Part shown: piece after piece, positions 1-9,495 of the stretch
Position numbering within the stretch: the stretch's first letter is position 1
Layout of the letters: each line of letters starts with the position of its first letter
NCBI GenBank assembly: GCA_020720625.1
Contig: DYOH01000038.1
Span: forward strand, 1-33,780
Length of the DNA: 33,780 nt
Reading direction: 5' to 3'
DNA from: Acetofilamentum sp.
GTDB taxonomy: Bacteria; Bacteroidota; Bacteroidia; Bacteroidales; DYOH01
Translations under genes and position numbers: made by a program
Notes under the pieces: model-generated
Database searches by the model: none
What the model saw: the letters and a program-made list of their open reading frames with translations, nothing else
Told to the model about the DNA's origin: nothing

Positions 1-97
1 TTCGCATTTATACGAGCTTAAAAAAAGAGAGAGTTTTTAGACCGGACTCATATATTATTTTCTTCATCATTTTGATTAAATTTTAATCTGTTCAACA

Positions 98-3000
98 TTA
101 AAATGTTACATTAATACCACCCATCAATGTTCTGGCTTGTGGATAGTTACCCAAATCAATACCATAATTAAATACGCCACCACCAATTTCGGGATCGTAA
201 CCGGAATATTTCGTAAACGTGAATAAGTTTTCGGCACTTACATATAATCTCAGCTTGCTAATTTTAATAGCATTGGTTAATTCAGCAGGAATAGTATATC
301 CAAACGACAGATTTTTCAATCTTAGATAATCTGCATCTTCTACATAAAAATCACTGGCTGTTTTAAGGTTATTGTTGTTATCCAACAAGGTAACTCTAGG
401 ATATTCGGTGCTTGTACCTTCACCTGTCCAACGATTTTCGTAAAATTCGGTACCATAGTTGGTATAAGGCTGGTCGTAACGACGGTAAGCCATCCAAATC
501 TGATGTCCTAGTGCGGTATACCAAAACATATTGAAATCAAATCCTTTGTAATTTAAGGCAATATTCAAACCACCTGTAAAATCAGGCATTGGGTTTCCAA
601 GATTTACCCTATCATCGCTGTCGGTAAGTTTACCATCGCCGTTTTGATCTTTGAATTTGAAATCACCTGGTTTTGCATTCGGCTGAACTTTGTTGCCATC
701 AGCATTTACATAAGCATCAATCTCGGCCTGTGTCTGGAATACACCTTCTACCTGATATCCCCAGAAAAATCCCATTGGTGTACCAATTTCGGCTCTTAAT
801 ACCTGGCTTTGACCAAATCCGGCATCACCGCCAGTAAGAATTTTCTCGGCATTGTTGATGGCCAATACTTCGTTTTTGTTGTAAGCACCGGTTAATGTAA
901 TATCATAGCTGAAATCTTTCATTGAATTGTGGAAACCGAGTTCTAACTCAATACCCTTGTTTGAGATTTCGCCACCGTTAACAATCGGAGGAGTATTACC
1001 TAAAATAAGTGGTGCAGGCGCTTGTACTAACCAGTCTTTGGTTTTCTTCTGATAGAAATCAATACTTGCTGTAATTTTGTCGTTCATAAAACCTAAATCC
1101 AAAGCTACGTCAATTTGCTCTGAAGTTTCCCATTTTAAATCGGGATTAGGAATACGAGAAGGCTGAATACCATTGTACTGAATAGGATCAACACCAAAAT
1201 AATATATCTGACCATTAGACATAGTAGTAGTATAGGCAAAATCACCAATGTTAGCATTACCGTTTTGTCCCCAGCTTGCTCTAATTTTACCAAATGTAAG
1301 AATATTGTTTTCTGGGAAGAAACCTTCTTTTGTAAATACCCAACCTGCACTAGCCGATGGGAAAATACCAAATTTGTTGTTCGGGCCGAAACGAGAAGAA
1401 CCATCGCGGCGAACAGTAGCGCTAAACATATATCTTTCAGCAAAATCCACGTTGGCACGGGCAAAATGCGAAAGGAATGTGTTCTCGGCGTATCCGCCCC
1501 AGCTGTTGGCACTTGCAGGATCGGTTGCATTATTAATATAAGCATGCTCGAAATCATCGAAAATCAAAGTAGATTTAGTACCGCCCAAATTGGTTGTCCA
1601 ATTTTTGAATGCACTATGTCCGGCGATTAAGTTAATATGCCAATCGTTGAAATATTTATCATAAGCTACTACATTTTCCCAGTTCCAAGTAACATATTTG
1701 TTAAATTCGGTGGTTACGCGGTCGAAATTATTGTATTTGGTCGACGACAAATAATAGATTGGAGTGAAACTGCGTGAATTAACAAAAGCATATTCGGTGC
1801 CGTAGGATGTACGGAAAGTTAATCCTTGTAATGCATCCATCAGGTGACCAAAATTTAGCTCGGCAAACACACCTCCAATGGCTTTGTTTACAATACCACT
1901 ATTGTTGCGAATTGATAGCAAACCAACTGGGTTTGTAATCTCTTGCATACCTAAACCATATTGTGCAGGAAATGCGTAAGTACCATCTTCGTGCATCACC
2001 GGAATTACAGGCGGCATATTCAAAGCCTGTGCTAATGACATCCCATATTTATCATTGGCATCGATACCTTTAGTTTCGATATAAGCCAAAGTAAGGTTAG
2101 AACCTAATTTCAGCATACCAAAATCCTGAGTTACGTTTGTTCTCCAAGTAATACGATCGAAATACGATTTATCTTTGGCTACAATGCCTTGTTGCGAGAA
2201 ATACGACAAAGAAGATGAATAAGTAGTATGTTCCGAACCACCGCTAAAGCCAAAAGTATGGCTCATTTTGGGAGCATCGTAATGGAACATTTCATCCTGC
2301 CAGTCGGTATTAGCTGTAAGCGTATCTATTCTGGCCTGATTAAAAGGAATAGGCTGATTAGCATTGGCAGCCGCCTCATTCATGATTTCGAAATACTGGT
2401 CGGATTCCAACACTGACATTTTTTTCCATGGATTTTGAGAACCATAATAAGCATCGTAAGTTACAGTAAAAGCCTGATTCTTTTTGCCGCCTTTTGTTGT
2501 AATTAAAATTACACCATTGGCACCACGAGCACCGTAAATAGCAGCAGAAGCAGCATCTTTCAACACTTCAACCGACTCAATATCCGAGGGATTAAGATAA
2601 TCAATAGCAGCGCCACTAGCTGGCAAACCATCAATTAAATACAAAGGATCGTTGTCTCCATTGGTACCAATACCACGAATACGAATAGACACTGCCGAAC
2701 CGGGTTGTCCGCTGTTGCTTGAAATAACCACACCGGAAGTTTTTCCTTGAAGTGCCTGAGTAACTCTTAAATCGGCGCTTTTAGAAAGTTCTTCGGCAGA
2801 TACCTTAGAAATGGCACCGGTAACCAAACTTTTCTTTTGCACACCATATCCTACAACTACAACTTCTTCCAAACCAATTTCGTCTGTTTCCAATTGCACA
2901 TTAATCACTGTTTGGCCATCAATAGCCACAGTTTTAGATTTCATGCCCACAAAAGAGAAAACAAGTTCGTTAAACTCTGATGGAACAGCTAAACTATATT

Positions 3001-3175
3001 TTCCATCGAAATCGGTAAGCGTACCAATTCCTGAAGTGCCTTTCACGGCCACCGTTACGCCTTGAATTGTCAAACCGTCGGCTGCGCCGGTAACAGTTCC
3101 GGTAATTGTCTGTGTTTGAGCCATTAGCCCAAAACTAAACAATGTAAAAATTAAAACGAGATAAAACTTCATCAT
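98..3175 (-). CDS. SusC/RagA-like TonB-dependent outer-membrane receptor
   Basis: This 1025-aa protein should import oligosaccharides across the outer membrane using TonB energy, normally under a SusD lipoprotein lid. A signal peptide (about residues 1-20, ending LMAQ) is followed by a carboxypeptidase-regulatory-like beta domain (about 22-100), the SusC hallmark EEVVVVGYG at 103-111, a plug domain (about 115-230, with LYLIDGLPAS and SAAIYGARGANGVILITTK-type sequence) and a long beta-barrel ending in the aromatic GGINVTF. Length and order are typical of the SusC family. It lies 21 bp downstream of the GH3 gene on the same strand, so they are probably cotranscribed. SusD is expected next; only 97 bases remain to the left, where an ATG at 5-7 (minus strand) could start it but cannot be confirmed. 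The substrate is not readable from the sequence; the GH3 neighbour suggests a beta-glucan. Confidence 0.96.
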   Translation of the reverse strand: MMKFYLVLIFTLFSFGLMAQTQTITGTVTGAADGLTIQGVTVAVKGTSGIGTLTDFDGKYSLAVPSEFNELVFSFVGMKSKTVAIDGQTVINVQLETDEIGLEEVVVVGYGVQKKSLVTGAISKVSAEELSKSADLRVTQALQGKTSGVVISSNSGQPGSAVSIRIRGIGTNGDNDPLYLIDGLPASGAAIDYLNPSDIESVEVLKDAASAAIYGARGANGVILITTKGGKKNQAFTVTYDAYYGSQNPWKKMSVLESDQYFEIMNEAAANANQPIPFNQARIDTLTANTDWQDEMFHYDAPKMSHTFGFSGGSEHTTYSSSLSYFSQQGIVAKDKSYFDRITWRTNVTQDFGMLKLGSNLTLAYIETKGIDANDKYGMSLAQALNMPPVIPVMHEDGTYAFPAQYGLGMQEITNPVGLLSIRNNSGIVNKAIGGVFAELNFGHLMDALQGLTFRTSYGTEYAFVNSRSFTPIYYLSSTKYNNFDRVTTEFNKYVTWNWENVVAYDKYFNDWHINLIAGHSAFKNWTTNLGGTKSTLIFDDFEHAYINNATDPASANSWGGYAENTFLSHFARANVDFAERYMFSATVRRDGSSRFGPNNKFGIFPSASAGWVFTKEGFFPENNILTFGKIRASWGQNGNANIGDFAYTTTMSNGQIYYFGVDPIQYNGIQPSRIPNPDLKWETSEQIDVALDLGFMNDKITASIDFYQKKTKDWLVQAPAPLILGNTPPIVNGGEISNKGIELELGFHNSMKDFSYDITLTGAYNKNEVLAINNAEKILTGGDAGFGQSQVLRAEIGTPMGFFWGYQVEGVFQTQAEIDAYVNADGNKVQPNAKPGDFKFKDQNGDGKLTDSDDRVNLGNPMPDFTGGLNIALNYKGFDFNMFWYTALGHQIWMAYRRYDQPYTNYGTEFYENRWTGEGTSTEYPRVTLLDNNNNLKTASDFYVEDADYLRLKNLSFGYTIPAELTNAIKISKLRLYVSAENLFTFTKYSGYDPEIGGGVFNYGIDLGNYPQARTLMGGINVTF

Positions 3176-3196
3176 AGAATTAATTAATATTAGTTA

Positions 3197-5476
3197 TTAT
3201 TTAAGGAAAAAATTTTGTGTTATCGATCCTATTTGCGCTTTAAACTCGCCTTTTTCAGTAATCCATTTGTTGTCTATACCTACAAAAGCCATGTCCAGCG
3301 CCCTTACTTCAAAACTCACGATTTTGGTTTCCCCTGGGTTTAGTTCAATTTTGCTGAAACCGCGTAAACGCTTCACAGAAGGCGTAATGCTTGCATATAA
3401 ATCTGAGATGTAAAGCTCAACGGTTTCTTTGCCCACTCTGCTTCCGGTATTTTTCACATCTACCGAAATTGTTAAAGCAGTGGTTTCGGTAAATTCTGTT
3501 GAACTTAGTTTCAGATTGCTGTATTCGAAAGTGGTGTAGCTTAATCCGGTGCCAAATTCAAACTGAGGATAAAATTCGCTTCGACCTTTGCCCATATCCA
3601 ATTGCTCGGTAAACTTATGATCGTAAGCAACCAATGCGTTTGGAAAGCGCGGGTAAGTATAAGGAAGTTTTCCCGAAGGATTAGCATCGCCAAACAACAC
3701 ATCAGCAATGGCCTCCCCACCTTCGTTGCCGGGTAAATACGCCATCAGCACTGATTTGTAGTTTTCGTTTATTTTGCTGATAATTCTTGGTCGACCTTCA
3801 ACTAAAACCATTACCATCGGTTTTCCGGTAGCGATTAATGCATTGGCCAAATCAACCTGTGCTTGCGGCAGATATAAATCATCAATATCACCGGGCTTTT
3901 CCGTGTATGAATTTTCGCCTATACACAAAACAACTGCATCAACAGATTTGGCTTTAGAAACCGCTTCGGCTATATTTACTTCTTTTTCAAATTCGCTGCC
4001 CAGTACATATACCACTTTGGCCTCTCCTATTTTCTGTTGAATAGCCTCCAAAATAGTGTTTTTATCTTTGGCATATTCATCCGTTTGTTCGCCCTGCCAA
4101 GTGTAAGACCAGCCACCATTAAGCGCACGCATAGAATTTGCTGCCGGACCTACAAGCAACACTTTTTTGTCTTTGGATAATGGTAAGGTCTGGTCCTCGT
4201 TTTTCAAAAGCGTAAGCGATTCGATTGCCGCATTCTTGCTAAGCAAACGGAATTTTTCGCTACCAAAATCGGGATAATCCTGAGGATGAGTAACCGGGGT
4301 TTCGAATAATCCGAGTTCTTGTTTTACCCATAAAATTCTGCGCACCGATTCATTTATTCTTTCCTCGGAAATTTCGCCTTCATTTACAAGTTCTAATAAA
4401 TAGGTATAGAAAGAAAAATCGTCGGGTACCATACTCATATCAATACCAGCCAAAATGGCAAGTTTTACGGCTTCTTTAGGGGATGCCGCTATTTTATGAC
4501 GCGTGTATAAATATTTTATATCTTCCCAATCGCTCACAGCAAGTCCTTTAAAATTTAATTCGTTTCTGAGCACTTCGGTAAGCATCCAGGAGTTGGCGTG
4601 AGCCGGAATACCATTTACTTCGGCCGAATTAACCATAAGCGTATGAGCGCCTTGTTCAAAAGCAGCCTGAAAAGAAGGCAAGAAATATTCGCGTAAATAT
4701 CTTTCGGGAATCCAGGCCGGCGTACGGTCTTTACCGCTTAAAGGAGCACTGTAGGCAAAATAATGTTTTGTGCAGGCAGCCACTTTGGTTTTGTCGGAAA
4801 TATCATCTCCTTCGTAACCTTTCACAAGGGCTTTGCCCATTACTTTTGCCAGAAATACATCTTCGCCAAAAGTCTCCCAAAAACGAGGCCATGCAGCATT
4901 TCGTCCCAAATCAAGAACCGGCGAAAAATTCCAGGGTATTGAAGATGCTCTGGTTTCGTAAGCTACAACAGCACCAATTTCTTGAACCGCCTCCGGATTT
5001 CTGGATGCAGCCATATTAATCTGTTGAGGAAATAGCGTTGAACCTATGGTATAATTTACACCGTGAATTGCATCTATACCATATATAATAGGAATACCCA
5101 ATCGTGTTTTGTTCACAGCCGCATCTTGTATCTGTGAAATAATAGAATGCCAGTGTTCTTGAGAATAAGCATGTCCGGCATTATTTAAAATTGAGCCAAC
5201 ATGATATTCGGTAATGGCCTTCATCAATTTTGCCGTATCTAAGCGGTGTGGATCCGGAACATTGTAAATTTCGCCCACCGAAATCACATCGAGCGTAACC
5301 TGTGTCATCTGACCAATCTTTTCTTCGATAGTCATTTTAGAAACAAGTTCTTCAATTTTGTCACCATATTGGTTTGCTGCATTCGTTTGCGGTTTGTTGC
5401 ACGATGCGATAAGCAATCCGATAACGAGCCCTATGGTAATAAAAATGATAAACAGTATAAATAGCTTTTTATTCAT
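3197..5476 (-). CDS. Glycoside hydrolase family 3 beta-glucosidase, lipoprotein
   Basis: This 759-aa GH3 enzyme is predicted to release glucose from the non-reducing end of beta-glucosides. The N-terminus is a lipoprotein signal with lipobox LIASC (Cys26), so the enzyme should be anchored to a membrane and act outside the cytoplasm. GH3 landmarks run in order: GIPIIYGIDAIHG, ETFGEDVFLAKVMGKA, the KHYF motif near residue 235, and GLAVSDWEDI near 315, where the Asp of SDW is the expected nucleophile. The GH3 C-terminal domain (TLLKNEDQTLPLSK onward) and a fibronectin III-like domain (TVELYISD) follow. It is the first gene of the GH3-SusC unit and has its own promoter with upstream repeats. Family assignment is firm. 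The linkage specificity (beta-1,3 or beta-1,4; laminarin-type substrates are plausible) is inference. Confidence 0.95.
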   Translation of the reverse strand: MNKKLFILFIIFITIGLVIGLLIASCNKPQTNAANQYGDKIEELVSKMTIEEKIGQMTQVTLDVISVGEIYNVPDPHRLDTAKLMKAITEYHVGSILNNAGHAYSQEHWHSIISQIQDAAVNKTRLGIPIIYGIDAIHGVNYTIGSTLFPQQINMAASRNPEAVQEIGAVVAYETRASSIPWNFSPVLDLGRNAAWPRFWETFGEDVFLAKVMGKALVKGYEGDDISDKTKVAACTKHYFAYSAPLSGKDRTPAWIPERYLREYFLPSFQAAFEQGAHTLMVNSAEVNGIPAHANSWMLTEVLRNELNFKGLAVSDWEDIKYLYTRHKIAASPKEAVKLAILAGIDMSMVPDDFSFYTYLLELVNEGEISEERINESVRRILWVKQELGLFETPVTHPQDYPDFGSEKFRLLSKNAAIESLTLLKNEDQTLPLSKDKKVLLVGPAANSMRALNGGWSYTWQGEQTDEYAKDKNTILEAIQQKIGEAKVVYVLGSEFEKEVNIAEAVSKAKSVDAVVLCIGENSYTEKPGDIDDLYLPQAQVDLANALIATGKPMVMVLVEGRPRIISKINENYKSVLMAYLPGNEGGEAIADVLFGDANPSGKLPYTYPRFPNALVAYDHKFTEQLDMGKGRSEFYPQFEFGTGLSYTTFEYSNLKLSSTEFTETTALTISVDVKNTGSRVGKETVELYISDLYASITPSVKRLRGFSKIELNPGETKIVSFEVRALDMAFVGIDNKWITEKGEFKAQIGSITQNFFLK

Positions 5477-5524
5477 GATGTATTTAACAAAAATTAAGAA
5501 TTCTAGCTTTATTCCCTAACGCAT

Positions 5525-5556
5525 CAAACTTACTGCAAGCGTTTGCGTTAAACAAA
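5525..5556 (-). promoter_or_regulatory. Promoter of the GH3-SusC operon, with a LacI-like palindrome in the spacer
   Basis: On the minus strand there is TTTG (5553-5556), a 20-bp spacer and TAAGTTTG (5525-5532). This matches the Bacteroidota -33/-7 consensus TTTG ... TAnnTTTG. The start codon lies about 49 bp downstream of the -7 box. The spacer holds a near-palindrome, GCAAACGCTTGC (5535-5546, one mismatch between half-sites), resembling LacI-family operators. A protein bound there would block the promoter. The match is by eye; no transcript evidence is available. Confidence 0.6.
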
Positions 5557-5563
5557 ATAAGGA

Positions 5564-5613
5564 CTACATCTATTCTACATCATGTTAAATGACATACTAC
5601 ATTTTTACTACAT
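5564..5613 (-). promoter_or_regulatory. Four phased ATGTAG repeats, candidate activator-binding array
   Basis: The hexamer ATGTAG (CTACAT on the plus strand) begins at 5564, 5575, 5597 and 5608. The spacings are 11, 22 and 11 bp, so all copies fall on one face of the helix. Most copies extend to ATGTAGT or GATGTAG. The array ends just upstream of the -33 element of the GH3 promoter, the usual place for an activator. The likely ligand is the LuxR-type HTH of the regulator encoded immediately upstream (inference). Confidence 0.55.
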
Positions 5614-5684
5614 CACATTTTGGTTAAAATTTTATCAATTAACGTTTTAGCAAAAATGATGGATTAAATAATTGTTAAGGAATT

Positions 5685-8576
5685 TTAAATTTGAAGCATA
5701 AATTCGAAAAGATTCTGATCACTATCTATGAATAATTTTTTTCTTAATCTATAGCGCCCAATTTCGACACCTCTGACAGAAATATTCATTAAATGAGCAA
5801 TTTCTTTGGATGAAAGATTAATGCGTAAATAAGCACAAAGTTTTAAATCTTTGGGGGTTAAATCCGGATAATGCTGTTTTAATCGTTTAAAGAAATCGCC
5901 ATGCACTGCTTCGAAGTGCTTTTTAAAAAGCTCCCAGTCCTGATCGAGTCTAATCTCGTCGTCAATAGATTTAATCAACTTATTAACTTGCATAAAAGCT
6001 TTAGAATCTATTTTACTTTCCATCTGCAAAAGCTGATCTTTTATGTTGAGCAAAATTTCATTCTTATGGGTATTTTTAAGCGCCACTGTAGCTAACTCTT
6101 TCTTTTTAAGATCAAAATCCAGATTTTTTCTTTCAATTTCGGTCTGAAGCATGGCATTTCGCAATTTGATAATTTCTTGTTCGGCTAATAGTGCAATTTT
6201 ATCGTGCTCTTCTTTTTGTTTTGTCATCAACTCTTGCTGCTTTTGTTTTATAGCATTCTTGTCCTTTTCAATTCTCAGAGAAATAAAACGCGAAACGATA
6301 TAAGCAAAAATAACCGAAAAAAATATGTAGATAAAATAAGCCAAATAAGTTCTATACCAAGGCACGAGGATAGAAAATCGAAACTCTGCCGTTTTGCTTA
6401 CCTCGCCATAAACATTGAGCGCCCTTACTTTAAAAATGTATTTACCAGGAGGTAAATTCGTATATTCTTTCTGTTTTCGGTTTACCCATTTGCTCCATTG
6501 TTCATCAAAACCAATAAGGTATGTGGAATACAATGTTTTGTCGGAATTCTCAAAAAAAGGTGCAGAAAACCTAAAATACACCGAATTATTTTTATAAGGT
6601 ATTGATACATCATTGTCGAAAAATGCTTGATTTCCGATTAAAAAAGAATGATTACTTCCGGTTAATTTTATTTGTTGAAAAATAGTTCTAAAAGTGCTAT
6701 GCATTGCTAATTGGGGTTTCTGTTGATAACAAACGAATCCGTTTTCAGTGGCAATGATTACAATACCTGAGTCGAGCAAATTAAAATATTCGAATCCCGG
6801 AACCAATGTATTTCCAATTTTATTAAAAATGTTGTTTACAGATTCGCCCATTTTACTAAGAAAAGCTACTTTACCATTATTAATATACCAAGTATTTCCA
6901 GCTTTATCATCAGTAAAGCAACAAGGATTTTGCTGCTTAAACTTTTGAGCAAAATCGGAATTTCGATAAAAGCGCTTTGTGTTTTCATCAAAAGAATAAA
7001 TACCATCTTCTGTCGAAAAAAGAAATTGATTCCGCCAGCTAAATACATCATTGGCAAAATTGGAAGGTAAGCCCTGCTGCTTATTATAAAACTGAATTTG
7101 TTTTACTTTGGATAAATCCTTGTCTAAAAAAATACGGTAAATTCCTTTATAACCATGGCTCATCCACAGTGTTGAATCATTGATCGGCCTAAGTATTCGC
7201 GATGATTCGTTAAAACCCTCCAGCTTTCGAAAAAATTGCCATTGTCCGGCTTTCGATTTTTTTAGTAAACTAAGTCCGTTGTAAGTGCCTACCAACAGCG
7301 CTTCAGGTTGTGCTTTTATAGGTACAAAAATCCAATTTCCAATTTCTTTAGAAATTTTGCGTGCCGTATTTTTCTCCACTACATATACACCTTCGTGATG
7401 ACCGCAAAACAACTTATTATCGTGCACAAACAAGTTCCAAACTTGTCCGCCGGTTCCCTCAATAAATTCTGCCTTTTGCGATGCGCCCTTGGATAAATCA
7501 TAAACATACAGACCCTGATTAGTGCCGAAATATAATCTGTTTTCAAAGTAAGCCGAAGAATAACCTGTGCCCATAATTCCTTTTGCTTCGCTGAATACAG
7601 AAAAGGGTGAATTAATTTCCATGTATGAAATACCGTTGTCCAAACCTAGCCATAAATTTCCGGAATGATCAAAAAACATAGACAATATGGTATTGTTTAT
7701 CAAACCTTGTTCTTTTTGTATGTGCGAAATAATTTTTCCGTTTGTGTGCATCAGGTATAATCCCTGATGAATTGTCCCAAGGGCAAAAACCGTATCAGAT
7801 AAAAACTGCGCACTGTAAATCTGAAAATTATTGATTTTATTTGCCGTATTAAGCTCCTTTTTCTCCCATGAATGTTTTTTTTGGACAAAAAGTCCCTTCG
7901 ACGATATTAACGCTAAATTTTTATCGGCCATTTGATGTATGGCCACTATATCTCCAATATTATCCAAATCATTGGTAATAGTATTTGTTAAACCAGTAGA
8001 ATCAACTAATTCCAATAAACCTTGCGATACATCGAAAACGAATAATCGATTAACAAGGGCAAACGAAAACTGAAACTGCCTGTTTTCGAGAATTGGATAC
8101 ACAATTTGGCCATTATAAGCATAAATTGCCGTAAATGATTGAAAATAAACAATATTGTTTATTTTATGGATTCGCCAAACTTCTCCAAAATTATTTTTTT
8201 GGGGCAATAATGCAGATAAAGAATGATATTGAAAGAAACCCGAAGAATTTCTTTCAAAATAGCCAAATTCTTCGAAAGCGCCTGCATAGACTCTTCCATC
8301 GTTATCGGCATGTACAACGCGCACAACCGAATTATTTGGCATTGGATAAACATACCAGGATGTGGCATCAAATCGAATTAATCCTGAATTATTTGCAAAG
8401 AAAATCTCCCCCTCGGAATTTTGCGTTATGCTCCAGTTCTGGGTTCCAGCTTTGTAGATGTTCTTAGGATAATTGGTAATAAAAGGTATCCCTTCGGAAG
8501 AGAATTGCGCTCTTGAAGATTGAGTGATTGTAAAAAAATAGAAAGCAAAGAGCAAAAATTTTATTTTTGTTCCCAT
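5685..8576 (-). CDS. Membrane-spanning Y_Y_Y / LuxR-type HTH one-component regulator
   Basis: This is a 963-aa sensor-regulator from the chosen start. An in-frame ATG at 8627 adds 17 residues, but the ATG at 8576 directly precedes a clean signal peptide (GTKIKFLLFAFYFFTI). The periplasmic part is a beta-propeller of two-component-regulator repeats (for example NLWLGLDNGISYM, NSEGEIFFANNSGLIRF) followed by a Y_Y_Y domain (about 665-735, NLPPGKYIFKVRALN). One transmembrane helix (about 742-765), a charged coiled coil (about 770-870) and a C-terminal LuxR-like HTH (DLTPKDLKLCAYLRINLSSK, then EIAHLMNISVRGVEIGRYRL) complete it. There is no histidine kinase, ATPase or receiver domain, so it should connect a periplasmic signal directly to DNA binding. 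The neighbouring GH3-SusC operon is the obvious target. Confidence 0.88.
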   Translation of the reverse strand: MGTKIKFLLFAFYFFTITQSSRAQFSSEGIPFITNYPKNIYKAGTQNWSITQNSEGEIFFANNSGLIRFDATSWYVYPMPNNSVVRVVHADNDGRVYAGAFEEFGYFERNSSGFFQYHSLSALLPQKNNFGEVWRIHKINNIVYFQSFTAIYAYNGQIVYPILENRQFQFSFALVNRLFVFDVSQGLLELVDSTGLTNTITNDLDNIGDIVAIHQMADKNLALISSKGLFVQKKHSWEKKELNTANKINNFQIYSAQFLSDTVFALGTIHQGLYLMHTNGKIISHIQKEQGLINNTILSMFFDHSGNLWLGLDNGISYMEINSPFSVFSEAKGIMGTGYSSAYFENRLYFGTNQGLYVYDLSKGASQKAEFIEGTGGQVWNLFVHDNKLFCGHHEGVYVVEKNTARKISKEIGNWIFVPIKAQPEALLVGTYNGLSLLKKSKAGQWQFFRKLEGFNESSRILRPINDSTLWMSHGYKGIYRIFLDKDLSKVKQIQFYNKQQGLPSNFANDVFSWRNQFLFSTEDGIYSFDENTKRFYRNSDFAQKFKQQNPCCFTDDKAGNTWYINNGKVAFLSKMGESVNNIFNKIGNTLVPGFEYFNLLDSGIVIIATENGFVCYQQKPQLAMHSTFRTIFQQIKLTGSNHSFLIGNQAFFDNDVSIPYKNNSVYFRFSAPFFENSDKTLYSTYLIGFDEQWSKWVNRKQKEYTNLPPGKYIFKVRALNVYGEVSKTAEFRFSILVPWYRTYLAYFIYIFFSVIFAYIVSRFISLRIEKDKNAIKQKQQELMTKQKEEHDKIALLAEQEIIKLRNAMLQTEIERKNLDFDLKKKELATVALKNTHKNEILLNIKDQLLQMESKIDSKAFMQVNKLIKSIDDEIRLDQDWELFKKHFEAVHGDFFKRLKQHYPDLTPKDLKLCAYLRINLSSKEIAHLMNISVRGVEIGRYRLRKKLFIDSDQNLFEFMLQI

Positions 8577-8640
8577 GATAATAATTTCAGTTTTAAAAGC
8601 TAAAGTATTCAAAATTTTCAAAATCACTTCATCAAACTAA

Positions 8641-9495
8641 TTATACTGTATCCATAAAACTTTGCTCCACTCTGTTAAACAAAATAATGCCCACAAAGAG
8701 AAAAACTATAGCAAAAGTCGTACTGTAAAGCAATCCATTTACAGAAAAAGAGCCTGCCCCAAGCAACGAAAATTTGAATGCTTCAATAACAGGTGCAACA
8801 GGATTAAGCATTACCACAATTCTCAGATTGGAAGGAACCATAGAAATTGGGTAAATTATTGGGGTAGCATACATCCACAATTGCACTCCGAATGCCATTA
8901 AATTTGCTAAATCACGGTATTTGGTTGTAAGGCTTGAAATAATTATGCCAACACCTAAACCAATGGCAGCCAACAAAATAAGGTAGAATGGTATTAAAAG
9001 TACCGTCCAGTTAACGGCAAATAAACCCAGCTTAAAAAAATAGATGGTCATAATCAAAAGTAATAGGCCAAACTGAACCCCAAACAAAATAAGATTAGAA
9101 ATGACGGTAGAAATTGGCGTAACCAAGCGAGGAAAATAGACCTTTCCAAAAATACCGGCATTTGCCGTAAAAGTACCAGAGGTCCCATTTAAACAGGAAG
9201 CAAAATATTGCCAACCGACTAATCCACTCAAATAGAACAATATAGGCGGTATATTATCGGTAGGAATATTGGCAATTTTGTTAAAAACAAAAGTATAAAT
9301 AACTGTACTAAGCAATGGTCCAATAATAAACCAAAGCGGCCCGAGCAAAGTTTGCTTGAATCTGGCTACAAAATCGCGACGCACGAAAAGTTGAATTAAA
9401 TCGCGATAATCCCATAATTCTTTTAAGTTGATATCCAACAGATTACGCTTGGGTTTGATGTACATTGTCCATTCCAATTGCTCTTTATTTTCCAT
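8641..9495 (-). CDS. ABC-2 type polysaccharide/O-antigen export permease
   Basis: This 284-aa integral membrane protein of the Wzm/KpsM/RfbA type forms the channel of an ABC exporter for undecaprenyl-linked polysaccharide or teichoic-acid-like chains. Visible family features are the cytoplasmic N-terminus with LFVRRDFVARFKQTLLGPLWFI, six hydrophobic segments (starting near IIGPLLSTVIYTFVF) and the conserved stretch with SSLTTKYRDLANLMAFGVQLWMYATPIIYP, split by a glycine-rich helix. The partner ATPase (Wzt/KpsT), usually the next gene downstream, is absent: the next gene is the Y_Y_Y regulator. The ATPase may be elsewhere on the chromosome. No clear promoter was found upstream. Confidence 0.9.
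   Translation of the reverse strand: MENKEQLEWTMYIKPKRNLLDINLKELWDYRDLIQLFVRRDFVARFKQTLLGPLWFIIGPLLSTVIYTFVFNKIANIPTDNIPPILFYLSGLVGWQYFASCLNGTSGTFTANAGIFGKVYFPRLVTPISTVISNLILFGVQFGLLLLIMTIYFFKLGLFAVNWTVLLIPFYLILLAAIGLGVGIIISSLTTKYRDLANLMAFGVQLWMYATPIIYPISMVPSNLRIVVMLNPVAPVIEAFKFSLLGAGSFSVNGLLYSTTFAIVFLFVGIILFNRVEQSFMDTV

Noticed and set aside
1-97. Start of a SusD gene left of the SusC gene
   Set aside because: An ATG run at 65-70 (minus strand) opens only 20 codons (MMKKIIYESG...) before a TAA. An ATG at 5-7 could start SusD, but only two codons are inside the window.
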